Assembly: GCA_949987705.1 (NCBI GenBank)
Contig: OX465283.1
Span: 94,475,813-94,539,812, forward strand
DNA length: 64,000 nt
From: Thereva unica
Lineage: Eukaryota > Arthropoda > Insecta > Diptera > Therevidae
Reading direction: 5' to 3'
Each line of letters begins with the position of its first letter. The first letter of the stretch is position 1. The notes beneath the pieces are model-generated. The model was not told where the DNA came from. It worked only from the letters and a program-made list of their open reading frames with translations, and searched no databases. This document shows positions 1 to 11,183 of this stretch, one piece after another. A program made the position numbers and the translations under genes.

Positions 1-325
1 AAATCTTACGCAAGAGCAATTCGATGAAAACATTGTGAAATATTTTATCCACTCTAAGATCCCATTACGTACTGTAGAAGATCCATATTTTGCAACCATT
101 TTCTCTGTCTTAAAAATATCTGAAAAGGGTCTTATTTTAATTAGTCGACGAACCCTAGGACGTCGTATAGAAAACTTCTACGAAAAGCAAGTGACGGAGA
201 TTAAATCTAAATTAAGAGAAATTGACTATGTGTGCACAACATTAGATATCTGGTCCAGTAAAAGAGAAGTTTCATTGGTGTGACAGCACACTGGATTTCA
301 AGTGATCTACGTAGAATATCGGTAG
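1..325 (+). pseudogene. hAT-family transposase fragment, truncated and frameshifted
   Basis: The reading frame is already open at base 2 and runs to a stop at 281-283. A one-base shift then continues the homology to about 325, where the satellite begins. The translation holds the hAT signatures KIPLRTVEDPYF and CTTLDIWSS followed, after the shift, by GVTAHWI, which belong to the conserved region leading into the first catalytic Asp of the RNase H-like transposase fold. The family normally has 500-700 residues and a C-terminal dimerisation domain. Here only about 105 residues remain, the rest being off the window or replaced by satellite. It is a dead copy. Family assignment rests on motif recognition, not on a search. 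Confidence 0.75.
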
Positions 326-326
326 C

Positions 327-2345
327 GTTAGCCTCAAAACCCCCTGACACTAATTTACATTACAATCGGAACACAATTGCCAAAACTAGTCCGCCATTTT
401 GAATTTTAAAATTTTAACCACAAATTTGTCATTGGGATCCCTCAAAACCCCCTGACACTAATTTTCAGTACAATCGGAACACAATTTCCAAAACTAGTCC
501 GCCATTTTGAATTTTAAAATTTTAACCACAAATTTGTCATTTGGATCCCTCAAAACCCCCCGACACTAATTTTCAGTACAATCGGAACACAATTGCCAAA
601 ACTAGTCCGCCATTTTGAATTTTAAAATTTTAACCACAAATTTGTCAATTGGATCCCTCAAAACCCCCCGACACTAATTTACAGTACAATCGGAACACAA
701 TTGCCAAAACTAGTCCGCCACTTTGAATTTTAAAATTTTAACCACAAATTTGTCATTTGGATCCCTCAAAACCCCCCGACACTAATTTACAGCACAATCG
801 GTGCGCAATTGCCAAAACTAGTCCGCCATTTAGAATTTTAAAATTTTAACCACTTTGTCATTTGGCTCCCTCAAAGCCCCCCGACACTAATTTACAGCAC
901 AATCGGAACACAATTGCCAAAACTAGTCCGCCATTTAGAATTTTAAAATTTTAACCACAAATTTGTCATTTGGATCCCTCAAAACCCCCCGACACTAATT
1001 TTCAGCACAATCGGTGCACAATTGCCAAAACTAGTCCGCCATTTAGAATTTTAAAATTTTAACCACAAATTTGACATTTGGATCCCTCAAAACCCCCCGA
1101 CACTAATTTTCAGTACAATCGGAACACAATTGCCAAAACTAGTCCGCCATTTTGAATTTTAAAATTTTAACCACAAATTTGTCAGTTGGATCCCTCAAAA
1201 CCCCCCGACACTAATTTTCAGCACAATCGGTGCACAATTGCCAAAACTAGTCCGCCATTTAGAATTTTAAAATTTTAACCACAAATTTGTCATTAGGATC
1301 CCTCAAAACCCCCTGACTCTAATTTTCAGTACAATCGGAACACAATTGCCAAAACTAGTCCGCCATTTTGAATTTTAAAATTTTAACCCCAAATTTGTCA
1401 GTTGGATCCCTCAAAACCCCCCGACACTAATTTTCAGCACAATCGGTGCACTATTGCCAAAACTAGTCCGCCATTTAGAATTTTAAAATTTTAACCACAA
1501 ATTTGACATTTGGATCCCTCAAAACCCCCCGACACTAATTTTCAGTACAATCGGAACACAATTGCCAAAACTAGTCCGCCATTTTGAATTTTAAAATTTT
1601 AACCACAAATTTGTCATTTGGATCCCTCAAAACCCCCCGACACTAATTTTCAGTACAATCGGAACACAATTGCCAAAACTAGTCCGCCATTTTGAATTTT
1701 AAAATTTTAACCACAAATTTGTCAATTGGATCCCTCAAAACCCCCCGACACTAATTTACAGTACAATCGGAACACAATTGCCAAAACTAGTCCGCCATTT
1801 TGAATTTTAAAATTTTAACCACAAATTTGTCATTTGGATCCCTCAAAACCCCCCGACACTAATTTTCAGCACAATCGGTGCACAATTGCCAAAACTAGTC
1901 CGCCATTTAGAATTTTAAAATTTTAACCACAAATTTGACATTTGGATCCCTCAAAACCCCCCGACACTAATTTTCAGTACAATCGGAACACAATTGCCAA
2001 AACTAGTCCGCCATTTTGAATTTTAAAATTTTAACCACAAATTTGTCAGTTGGATCCCTCAAAACCCCCCGACACTAATTTTCAGCACAATCGGTGCACA
2101 ATTGCCAAAACTAGTCCGCCATTTAGAATTTTAAAATTTTAACCACAAATTTGTCATTAGGATCCCTCAAAACCCCCTGACTCTAATTTTCAGTACAATC
2201 GGAACACAATTGCCAAAACTAGTCCGCCATTTTGAATTTTAAAATTTTAACCCCAAATTTGTCATTTGGATCCCTCAAAACCCCCCGACACTAATTTTCA
2301 GCACAATCGGAACACAGTTGCCAAAACTAGTCCCCCATTTTGAAT
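327..2345. repeat. 108-bp satellite array, about 18.6 copies
   Basis: The word CTCAAAACCCCC recurs at 333, 441, 549, 657, 765, 870, 978, 1086 and so on to 2274. The period is 108 bp, with one 105-bp monomer. Nearly every monomer carries one GGATCC and one ACTAGT. Two main variants alternate, differing at CGGAACAC versus CGGTGCAC. Diagnostic substitutions (CATTAGG, TGACTCT, ACCCCAAAT) recur exactly 864 bp apart (1291 and 2155), showing an eight-monomer higher-order unit. The array abuts the broken hAT frame on the left and decays into poly-pyrimidine after 2345. Confidence 0.97.
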
Positions 2346-2620
2346 TTTTTCTTTTTTCTGCCATTTTGGCCGCCATACTCCCCATATTTTTTTTTTTTTT
2401 TTCATATTATGCTCTTTATATGAATGATTCTCCAAAAAAATGGCAGGTTCATATAGAATTGGAGTGTCTATATCTATATTGAAGGCGGAATAATTGTTAG
2501 TTTTAATTGTTTTTTAGAACAATTGACAAAATTAATTGCAATTGATAAATTAATTGCAATTGATTTAGTTCTAATATACAATTAATACAGATTAATCCAA
2601 ATAAATTAATTGTGGGGTGC

Positions 2621-4114
2621 AATTCTGCCGTGCAAAGGGCAAAAGACCTATATGCAAAAAGCTCGATTCGAGTAAAACGCGTTCAAAGTTTTTTATGCTT
2701 CTTTCCGTAAAATAAGAAAATGTAAATGAATTTTATACAAATTATCTAAACAATATGACTTAAAACGTTTTTCTAATGCTATAATATAATATTTTATTCT
2801 CCAACACTTTTAAATAAAAAGTTATGAAAGGAGAAATACTTTTGCATTACAATTCCTGTACCAGAGTCTTGTTGCAACCAAAGGAGAAAACAATTATATT
2901 CTCATAAATCGTTTCTCCCATGCTCCCTCGTTCCATTTGTTCCAAACAAAAAACATAAATAATGCTCTTGAATCATTTGATCATTACGCAGAGCGTGCAT
3001 TCTTATCTCAAGAAAAACCTCTATAGTCTTATAGAGAGTTTGCTACTTGTAAATTGTCTTCGCAAGACAACGGCAAAAAACCTGGAAATCTCTTGTCGTT
3101 TTCCAAAAATATTTTCAATTTACAAGTGGCAAACACTCTATAAGACTATAGAGCTTTTTCTTGAAATAAGAGTCCACAATTTGTGCAATGGTCAAAAGAT
3201 TTAAGAGATCATGGCTGCTTTGTGCGTTTTTTTTTTCGGTTTGAAAATAATTAAAACCCGCGCATATAAAGTAAATGTCCAAAAAGAAAACTTTTTATTA
3301 AAAAGTGCTATCAGTCTGAAATTTTTTTTAGAGATAAGTATGAATATTTTAAATCAAAAAATCCAGACAAAGCCGGCCTTTTTCATAATTGCATGGTTGC
3401 TTGCCTGCTTGCATGCGTGATTGCAAATGGGCAACTGTCAGGTAAATCACTTGCGCAATCTAGAAACTTTGCATTTTTGAATGAAAGCCATCAGCTGTCA
3501 AAAATATATTTCATATTTAACGTTTCAAGCATAAAGTTGTTTTTCCTTCATTTTCTGAGTTCTTTTACCGCAGAAAAATAAAACGGAAAAATGGATCGAG
3601 AAAATATGATTAATGTTAATGTCAGTTTGTTGATAGATAACTCGGCTTTATTACATCCGGTCCGAAAATTTGTAACTTCACGGCGAAAACGAAGGATAAA
3701 TTATGTGTCTTGTTTAGCTCGTTAATCTCTGATTTCAAAGAAGTTTTATCCTTGGGGTGCTCCAACTCTCTTCTTCATTATTTTCGCCATAAGAATACAA
3801 AACATTAATTTGAATAATAATTTAAATTAAAATAAAACACACCTAACAATATAGAAAAACTAAAAATCTTCTGCCAACATTTCACGTTTGACACTTTTCT
3901 TCTTCTTTAAACAGATAAGCATGCGTACAAAAATAGTTGCAAGATTTGCGCAGACCTATCAAGCAGGTTGCAGTTGTGAACAAATGATGATTGCACATTT
4001 GCTTTTTTGAATACCATGCAAATGATCGATTTGCGCAACCATGCATTTATGAAAAGGGCCGCCATTTTGACCTATAATGCATATAGGTCTTTTCCCCTTT
4101 GCACGGCAGAATTA
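2621..4114. mobile_element. 1.5-kb non-autonomous TIR element
   Basis: The left end 2621-2655 and right end 4080-4114 are inverted repeats of about 35 bp with the core CTGCCGTGCAAAGGG and GACCTATATGCA. Both flanks show AATT next to the repeat, a possible 4-bp target duplication, but AATT is self-complementary so this is ambiguous. No transposase is seen inside. The short open frames within (2962-3581) resemble no family known to me and lie across inverted repeats, so I treat them as chance. Confidence 0.75.
3002..3170. repeat. Internal inverted repeat (stem-loop)
   Basis: The arms 3002-3055 and 3118-3170 pair over about 50 bp, including CTATAGTCTTATAGAG and its complement, around a loop of about 60 bp. 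It lies inside the 1.5-kb TIR element and may be a separate fold-back insertion or part of the element's sub-structure. Confidence 0.8.
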
Positions 4115-4268
4115 ATAGTTCAATCGCAATTAATTTTAATTGCAATTAAATTAATCGCAATTAATTTTTTAATCAATTAATTAATTGATTGAAAATTTAA
4201 TTGATTAATGCCCAACACTGATGCACGGTATACAGAAAACGATGTTTCTGAATACCGTGATTACTATG

Positions 4269-4375
4269 AGCATATGAAAACTCGTAGCCGATGCTGGTTC
4301 GCGATGTCGATGGGTGAGGGGGTTTTTATGCTGAGGCTATGGAGGGAAATAAATTTCATGTTCGAGTCATCAGGT
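4269..4375 (+). repeat. Repeat copy 1 (pair with 5454-5556)
   Basis: About 105 bp containing CATATGAAAACTCGTAGC and GAGGGAAATAAATTTCAT recurs in diverged form at 5454-5556. The second copy ends where the LINE at about 5556 begins. This is an unclassified dispersed repeat. The short open frame at 4208-4405 is not convincing as a gene. Confidence 0.6.
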
Positions 4376-4569
4376 AAGCGTAAGTTTGGTTTTTCGTGGG
4401 CCTAGGAAGATACGTAGTGTTTATTGTGTGCTGTTTGTGGGTGAGAAGCTTTACTGGATGGAAAGCAATTTCTCTCACTCGTAGTGTAATATCTTAGAGG
4501 CGCCAAGTTTTTAACTTGTAAAAAGTGGCAAAATATTGTATTTTAGCATTTTTTCCTCCACGTGCATTA

Positions 4570-5010
4570 CCGGTGATAAGTTAGTTAGTGATCCGAGTGA
4601 ATATATTGAATGAAATTGATAAGGTGACCAGTTTTGTTAACATTCATGGTGGTTTTTGTTAATTTAGGGAAAAATGTTGGATTTACATATGTGGTAATGA
4701 AATTAAAAGTGAGTTTAAAATGGTTAAAAATTATTACGGAATAGTTATCAAAACATAAGTGCAAGTACAACCACACAACATGAATAACAATAACTTTTGA
4801 ACTTTTTCCTACACATTTTTCTGCTTTAATATTTTTAAAAATTATTCTTTAACAAGCTTTAATCACTTTAAATTCACTTTTAACTCAATAACCACACAAA
4901 TTCAACACTTTGCCCCAAAATAACTCAACAAAACCACAGCGAATGTAAACAAAATTGGTCCCCTTCACAACTAAACCAATAAAACATATTGGTTCACTCA
5001 ATTTTTTGAA
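4570..5010. repeat. Old fold-back (diverged inverted repeat)
   Basis: The sequence around 4600-4740 is a diverged inverted copy of 4830-4990. For example GAAATTAAAAGTGAGTTTAAA on the left answers a near-complement of TTTAAATTCACTTTTAACTC on the right. The arms are 120-160 bp with many substitutions, and the centre is near 4785. There is no coding content. The rest of 4406-5548 is AT-rich non-coding sequence with a 13-bp inverted pair (TGCAGCACGCTGC, 5249 and 5313). Confidence 0.55.
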
Positions 5011-5555
5011 ACTGTTTTAATTCAATCACTGAAACACTAATCACTGGTAATCCAGTACAACTTTTTATTGCAAAAATAAACTTAAAATCTTGGCTGCACT
5101 ATGTTATTACAGGAGAAATGTCATCCATTCAAGCAAATGTAGGATCGGCACTGGCTGCTTCCAGGCCTGTAGCTAGGATGGGTTTGCTGGAGGCCCTATT
5201 ACAACCCCAAATATTCAGCTACTGCAAATTTAAGACATGATATGAACTTGCAGCACGCTGCTTTGCTTGTCATTCTACCAGCCTCAGCCAATTGAAATAC
5301 TTTTGATTGCAGCGTGCTGCATTCTCATCTCATGCACGCTCCCAATTTTGATGTTCTGATACGGCCTGCGGACGATATAGGCGAAGGGGTAGAGGCTATG
5401 GAGGGCAAGCATTGCAACTCCTATCCTTTAGCTATTAAGTTTATTAATATATGGGCATATGAAAATTCGTAGCTAAAGTCCGTACACGATGTCCATGGGT
5501 GACGAGGTTTTTACCCAGAGGCTATAGAGGGAAATAAATTTCATATCCTAGTTTT

Positions 5556-6140
5556 CAGCTAAAGGCGGCTCTAAACGATGCTATGAGCACTTTCCAAACC
5601 AGAAGTGTCCTTCGTAAGGTGTATGCCTGCCTTCGCCAACTTTGGGTATCCTCTAATCTATTGCCTCTTGCTTTACGTATACGACTGGCGAAGACCCTGG
5701 TAATGCCCCATTTCACGTACGGAAGCCTAATTTTTTCAAAACTTGATGCTGTCTGTTCAAGAAAAATAAAAGTCGCGTTCAATGATACCCTTCGTTTTGT
5801 CTTTAAATTGCGTCGTTTTGATCATATCACGCACTATGCTCCCATTCTGCTAGGTATGACGTTTGAAAACTACCTAATATATCACCGGTTAAAATTCACT
5901 TTTAAACTTATACACAGCAGATGCCCTGGATATTTATTTCAAAAACTTAACTTCTTGCAACTAAGCAGACAATCTAGCACACTTTTGGTGCCTCGTATAC
6001 GAACAGTATATGGTGAACGCTCTTACTTGTTCCAAATGGCTCGGATGTGGAACAAACTACCCGTTTATGTGCGGAGCGCGTCCTCTTGGCGATTATTCAA
6101 CAGGCTCTTGAAGGAACATCTAACAAATAACAATCTGTAG
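5556..6140 (+). pseudogene. LINE RT C-terminal region
   Basis: About 195 residues are readable from the junction. The first Met is at 5583, but homology-like sequence starts upstream of it in the same frame, so the Met is internal to the old ORF2. The segments LRIRLAKTLVMPHFTYG and YLIYHRLKFTFKLIHS, and the terminal pattern SYLFQMARMWNKLP, are the usual C-terminal tail of Jockey/CR1-group ORF2 proteins downstream of the RT domain. No YADD box or endonuclease is present. The clade is inferred by eye. Confidence 0.75.
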
Positions 6141-6476
6141 GGTCACTCACTTTTTGAATCTTCTTTTCATTTATCTTCTTTTCTTGCCATTTTTTTTTTC
6201 TTTTATTTTATTATTAAAACATTATTTTTTATATTTTGTTAATATTATTTTTCAAACTTCATCTTGTAACTTCTTTTCATTTTTCTTGGTTTTCTCACTT
6301 TTTTTTTAAACATTATTTCTTGTATTTTGTTAATATTATTTGTTTTTTAGTTTGTAGTATGTTATATTCATTTTGTCTCAGTCACCCAATTAATATTTTG
6401 TTTGTACGTTTGTAAGAATTATGTTCTTTTGTACAATTTTAAATAAATTATTATTATTATTATTATTATTACTTTC
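5556..6476 (+). mobile_element. 5'-truncated LINE 3' end with (TTA)n tail
   Basis: A non-LTR retrotransposon copy retaining only the last part of its reverse-transcriptase frame, about 300 bp of AT-rich 3' UTR and a trinucleotide tail (6447-6471). Terminal simple repeats of this type are typical of LINEs integrating by target-primed reverse transcription. The 5' junction falls at the end of the repeat copy 5454-5556. It is a dead copy because it lacks the endonuclease and the RT catalytic core. Confidence 0.8.
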
Positions 6477-6479
6477 CAA

Positions 6480-7383
6480 CGTTTGAAGCGTTGAAGCTGT
6501 ATTTGCCGATACATTAATGTCCTTAGTATGAAACTCTTCGTATCATATTTCAATTACTCTAACCCACTCAATTTAATTGAATAACAACTAAAAGAAGAAG
6601 CTAGGGAAGTGAACAGAATTTGGAAGTGACGTTTATTTCAGTAGTGGCAAAGGAAGTAGAATGAATCTACCCAAGGTCGATGAACCCACAGGTGAGTTAC
6701 GAGAGCATACCGGCAAAATGAGTCTACGCAGGGCCTGGAATTCCTCATTGTGACAGAGGGCACAGACGATGTCCTTTTGGATTGCCGGAGATTATCCGAG
6801 CAAACTGCTCTACAGCAACATCTACAGCTAAAGGCACGGCTAAGAGCAACGAACGCCGTAGACTATAATGGTACGATCGTTTGATCTACTGACTAAAGTT
6901 GAGGAGAAGCTAAATTCCGCAATCAGAAGCTAAAGCGGAAATGAACAAAAAAGAAGTGAGTTAGGCTTAGAAGTACCAGTAGTATTATCAGGTAAATAAA
7001 TGCTGATCCAGCTTGCGACGCATATTAAGCTTAACATTCATTATGTTTTGGTAGAAATCTAGCCAGTCTTAAGAGAATTTCATGAGGCATCTTAAGCTCA
7101 TCTTAAGATAATTGTAATTAGGCCTAATGACCCAACTAGTTGGTGATTTTAGTTAGGATTAGAATACGGTATAACCGACAGCCTTGAGCGTGTCTGCATC
7201 ATAGAAAGAATCCAATAAAATATTTGTGTACAAATTAAAAATTAGTCTTAAAATTACGCCAAAGAAGTATAACTTCTAGTGCGTGTACATACGTACACAC
7301 ACCCACTGTTTTTTTTTCTTTCTTGTTTTGTTTTCGGCGAGTTTTGCAGGGACCAGAACAGCACACGTCCGTTCACTGTACTG
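6480..7383. other. Unassigned non-coding stretch, possible LTR remnant
   Basis: About 900 bp without a supported gene. The part around 7130-7240 has an LTR-like look (GTATAACCGACAGCC then CCAATAAAATATTTG, a polyadenylation-like signal), but I see no paired LTR, primer site or pol sequence. 6640-6990 reads as broken short frames in every phase. Confidence 0.25.
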
Positions 7384-7697
7384 TCCTAAATTTACCCAAT
7401 ATCCAGTGGGTATATGCTGACGATAACGATAACTACCTCCCTGAAGGCAGCCTTAATTCTAAGGAATCGTGTTTTCTCGATACCTTATTCTCACTTGGCT
7501 TGAGTCAAAGGAGCCGTGTGACTAATGTATTAGGAAGGCAGTTGGATCTTATATTCTTTACTGACTCAGTCAGCATGACTGTTGAATCCAGTCCAATAGT
7601 CATGTCCACTGTTGACGACCACCACCCACCTATCTTGCTCAATTCTACTTCAATTCAGTTAAACTCCTTGTCCGGAGGTGGTAACCTATTCCTTTAA
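7384..7697 (+). pseudogene. LINE endonuclease C-terminal part
   Basis: About 105 residues aligning by eye with the endonuclease part of the 43.6-kb copy: NLPNIQ, then a DDNDNYLPEG segment, GLSQ, and VLGRQLDLIFF, which is the conserved TxLDLIFT-like block of APE-type retrotransposon endonucleases, then the terminal DHHPP (usual SDH). The frame opens upstream at 7323, but bases 7323-7383 do not match the other copy and look like host sequence. A frameshift at about 7680 separates it from the RT part. Confidence 0.75.
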
Positions 7698-8637
7698 CTT
7701 TAAAAGGGCTAACTTCAATGAGCTGTCATCTAAACTTGCCATGGTTGATTTCAACAACTTACTTTCCGCAAACGAGTTGGATGTCGATGTAGCACGGTTT
7801 TATGGCGTACTATACGAAGCCCTCGTTTCTTGCGTTCCCTATGAGCCTCAAAAATTGTCCAGTTCTTCTCCTCCTTTGTTTAATAGGGAACCTAGGCATT
7901 TCAAAAATCTAAAGAATAGGCTCTGGAAAACATATTTAAAGAGAAAGGACTCTCCGAGTCTCAATTCATTTATCATTTGCTATAACCAATTTCGTTCACT
8001 CTCTTTCTCTCTGTATCGTGAATATCTCAGCAGTATGAGTAATAAAGTATTTACTGATTCCAGAAACTTCTACAAAACTCGAAAAAAAAAAGTTGATAAT
8101 TACCTTAATACTATGCAGCACAAGAACTGGTCTAGCTGTGAGTCGCCTGCGATTTGCAACATGTTTGCTTCATTCTTTCATCAATCTTTCACATCTGCAG
8201 ACTTTCAGCCTGACGACAATAATTTTCGTCACATTATTCCTAACCGAGAGGCTCATTTTTACCCTCTCTCGATTACCATTGCCGATATCGTGAAACATAT
8301 TGACGATCTTCCATTTGACTTTACTTCTAGCCCCGACGGCATTCCTCCTGCTGTCCTTAAGGCCTGTGTGGAGGTTCTCCAGTCTCCACTGAAAATCCTT
8401 TTCCTAAAATCCCTGGATAAAGGGTACTTCCCCACTCTTTGGAAGAATTCGTTGATAATTCCTATTCACAAAAGTGGTTGCAAAAGCGAAATATCGAATT
8501 ATAGGCCAGTTGCTAAGTTGTCTGCTATACCGAAACTTTTTGAATCAATTATCTATTCTACACTTGTTCCTATCTGCAACAGGCTGATCTCAACATGGTT
8601 TTCTTGCACCTCGTTCCACTACCACCAATCTTCTTGA
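7678..8637 (+). pseudogene. LINE EN-RT linker and RT N-terminal half
   Basis: 320 residues of ORF2. It comprises a linker rich in aromatic and basic residues, then the RT entry motifs FTSSPDGIPPAVLKAC and LWKNSLIIPIHKSG and NYRPVAKLS, which are RT motifs 1-2 of Jockey-group LINEs. A frameshift near 8590 ends the frame before the first catalytic Asp (YTDFSKAFD, readable at about 8694 in another phase). The 43.6/46.1-kb copy is highly similar along the whole length. Confidence 0.85.
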
Positions 8638-9104
8638 GTTCACTGCTCATGCTGTCGAAGGCTTCGTTTCCGGTTGTCAAACTGATTGTGTTTACACTGA
8701 TTTTAGTAAGGCATTCGACAAGCTCTCCCATTCCATTATTATTCTGAAATTAAGAATGTTAGGCTTTCCGCAAGCCTTTCTAGTATGGTTCCAGTCTTAC
8801 TTAAATGACCGGACCTACCAAGTTCTTTTTCGTGGATCCAAATCAGTAACCATTGAAGCGACATCCGATGCTCCTCTATATCTTATCAATTGATGTCATT
8901 GTTCCCTTACTAAGACACTGTAGAATATTGATTTACGCTGATGACATCAAATTGTATCGTCACATAAAGAGTATGGAGGATTGCAAACTTCTGTAGGTTG
9001 ACCTTGATACCTTTTACTCTTGGTGTTCTAACAACCTGGTTCTTAATATTGGTAAATGTGAAGTCATGATTTTTAGTAGGAGACGTGATCCTATAATTTT
9101 TCTG

Positions 9105-9439
9105 ATGACGGTGGGCCTCCCTCATATCCGCGCATCTTCTTTGGTTCCTAAGAAAACCAACTGGTCTAAGTTGCAGGGGCTTGTGGCCTCGAAATCTGAT
9201 CAGCTTGCAGCTTCTATCAGCTCAGTGTGTGAACTGGAGTTTGCGGCCATGCAGCTTACTGATGTGCTGATCTCCTCCTACCAAGACAGCAACACTGTCT
9301 CTTCTTATCAGTCTTCGCGGAAAGTACCCCGATGGAATGACAGGTTAGCTGAAATGCGTAGAGACGTTAGGAGATTGTTCAATAGGGCAAAACACACCGG
9401 GTATTGGGATGAATATAGGTTCACCCTCAGATCTGAGTA
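9105..9439 (+). pseudogene. Fragment of a second LINE (linker before RT)
   Basis: About 110 residues in frame with the preceding block but unlike the 46-kb family at this position: KVPRWNDRLAEMRRDVRRLFNRAKHTGYWDEYR. The pattern W-x(n)-L-x(n)-R-R-x(n)-LF-x-RAK is the common linker between EN and RT in R1/Jockey-group LINEs. It ends where the minus-strand LINE's poly-A (poly-T on this strand, 9440-9446) starts, so that LINE inserted into, or next to, this one. Confidence 0.65.
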
Positions 9440-9632
9440 TTTTTTTATAGGATGCCTTGTTGAGGGAAGGGGAGAAAGAGGAGCTATGGCTATTAAAAAC
9501 CATACAGCATCTGTTAACGGGCTCGTTCCTTGCGTAACAGGTATGGTGTGGATATTCCCTAAGTAGTTTAGTGTGTCGTGTGTGTCGGACTACATCATTG
9601 AATTTGATCCGGTCCGACAGAAACCTTTCCAC
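9345..9632 (-). pseudogene. LINE ORF2 C-terminal tail
   Basis: The last block of the minus-strand LINE ORF2: RIKFNDVVRHTRHTKLLREYPH, then NEPVNRCCMVFN, a typical carboxy-terminal pattern (R.T...L....N.P..R....N). Real LINE sequence stops at about 9447. The remainder of the open frame to 9345 reads the underlying plus-strand LINE backwards. Confidence 0.6.
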
Positions 9633-9873
9633 TTAGGATGTCAAAGGCAACGCAAGATATGAGCGCACTTTGAGCCTGTCCAAGTAGTGCCGTAGGGTTT
9701 GGTAGTTATGAGGGTTGTGTAGATGTCTCAGAGCAAAAGGAAGAAATGTCTTGAATGGATTCGATCCTCCTGCTGCTCACTTGGAATATAGGATCCCAGA
9801 TAGGACACGAATATTCCAGGATAGGGCGGACTAAAGAACAGAAGAGTGTTTTTGTGACCCATACATTACCGAA

Positions 9874-10239
9874 TTATTTGGCTTTCCTCTTGATGAAACC
9901 AAGAAGTTTGTGGGCTCTGGCAATTATATTATCGTAATGTAGGTTGAAATTGAGTTTTTTGTCTAGGACGACGCCTAGATCTACGATATGATCAACCTGA
10001 TTCAACATTATACCATTGAGATAATAGTTTTGGTTCTGTGTGTTTTTTAAGCGGGAGAAGGTTGCATGACATTTGCTGGTGTTAAGTTGCAGTTTGTTCA
10101 TGGTGCACCAGTCGTTTAGGGAATTGAGTTTTGTCTGCAAAAAGGAAGCATCAGTTTGGGTCTTAATGACACTATAAATATTGAGGTCATCCGGGTAAAA
10201 GAGATGTGGAATAACACTATGAAACACGAATTTTCTCAC
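9874..10239 (-). pseudogene. LINE RT C-terminal part (YPDD box)
   Basis: Starts inside the MITE end. LINE homology begins at FHSVIPHLFYPDDLNIY, the motif C with the Ala-to-Pro change, then continues through LNDWCTMNKLQLNTSKC and LGVVLDKKLNF to HKLLGFIKRK, the normal downstream order for this clade. The following bases to about 9640 continue as LVRPILEYSCPIWDP in another phase. Confidence 0.8.
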
Positions 10240-10655
10240 ATGGAAAAAATTTTGATATTCATTGAGATATGAATTTTTAGAACACGACTGTTCTGGTCGT
10301 TTGTAATTATCAACTTTTTTTCAAAAGTTATTAACTTTTGAAGTTATTAACTTTTTTTTACTCAATCAATACAATTACACTTTTTGGCAGATCTGATTTT
10401 GGCAGAAAAATGCTCAAAACAAAAACGTTTTATATTTATAGTACCTATATAATAGTACTTTTTTAAACATTTTCTTTTGTATTAAAATCAAATATTTTCC
10501 AAAAACCAAATTATTTGTTTTCATATTGTTTGCATTTAACAAATTCAAAAGTTAATAACTTTTGAAAGAAAGTTGATCTTTAAAAACGACCAAGACAGTC
10601 GTGTTCCAAAAATTCAGATCTCAATGAATATCAAATTTTTTTCCATGTGAGAAAA
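10231..10655. mobile_element. 425-bp MITE with ~100-bp TIRs
   Basis: Left arm 10231-10340 and right arm 10546-10655 are inverted repeats of about 105 bp, both beginning TTTTCTCACATGG at the outside and containing AACACGACTG and CAAAAGTTATTAAC. The centre is AT-rich and non-coding. It interrupts the minus-strand LINE between RT motifs B and C. No clear target duplication was found, so superfamily is left open. Confidence 0.85.
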
Positions 10656-10673
10656 AATAGTTTGTCATTTTTC

Positions 10674-10994
10674 CTACAGTGTAATTGCTAATTTTTCGGA
10701 AAGATCGGAGATAAAAATATTGAAGAGAAGGGGACCGAGATGACTACCCTGAGGCACGCCAGAGGCTACTTCGATCTTATTAGATAGAAATCCTTCGAAT
10801 CTGATAACCTGTGTTCTTCCGTTCAGATATGATTTTAACCATTCCAGGGCAGAGCCTGATATACCAAATTCTAATAATTTTGCAATTAGAATGGCGTGGT
10901 CCACTCGATCGAAGGTCTTGCTGAAATCAGTGTACACAGCATCCAATTGATGGCCGCTCTCCATACCGCATAGCAATTCGGAGATAAGGACCAT
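10674..10994 (-). pseudogene. LINE RT core (motifs A-B)
   Basis: Contains YTDFSKTFDRVDH (motif A with its catalytic Asp) and ASGVPQGSHLGPLLF (motif B), then ends at a stop just before the MITE. The motif C part lies on the other side of the MITE, as YPDDLNIY instead of the canonical YADD. Confidence 0.85.
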
Positions 10995-11183
10995 AAGGTT
11001 AGAAGTTGTTGAACGTCCTTTCCGAAAACCATGTTGTTGTTCGTTTAGTTATGGATCGATAAGAAGGGCAATCCTGTCATAAACAAGTTTTTCAAAAAGC
11101 AATTGATAAAATGGCAATGCCCCTATAGTTGACTACCGAGATTTGTTGAAGATGAGATACAGAGGAAATGCGATATGTTGTGA

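Larger units (their letters stand above)
7384..9110 (+). mobile_element. Jockey-type LINE copy 1, truncated and rearranged
   Basis: Same family as the better copy at 43580-47880. The copy enters in the endonuclease domain at a block reading NLPNIQ and runs through the EN-RT linker and the first RT motifs. It is broken by frameshifts near 7680 and 8590. Around 8868 a deletion of about 50 bp removes the GVPQGSHLGPLLF box that the other copy keeps. An in-frame stop follows near 8994. The YADD box (about 8937) survives. At about 9105 the sequence switches abruptly to a different LINE. It is inactive. Confidence 0.85.

Noticed and set aside
327..2345. CRISPR-like array
   Set aside because: No unique spacers: the 108-bp units are contiguous and share variants, in a eukaryotic context.
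2962..3581. Three consecutive short frames as a small gene cluster
   Set aside because: They lie inside a TIR element and across its inverted repeats, with no motif or splice signal.
4208..4405. 66-codon frame as a small gene
   Set aside because: It lies in a dispersed repeat whose second copy (5454-5556) does not keep the frame.
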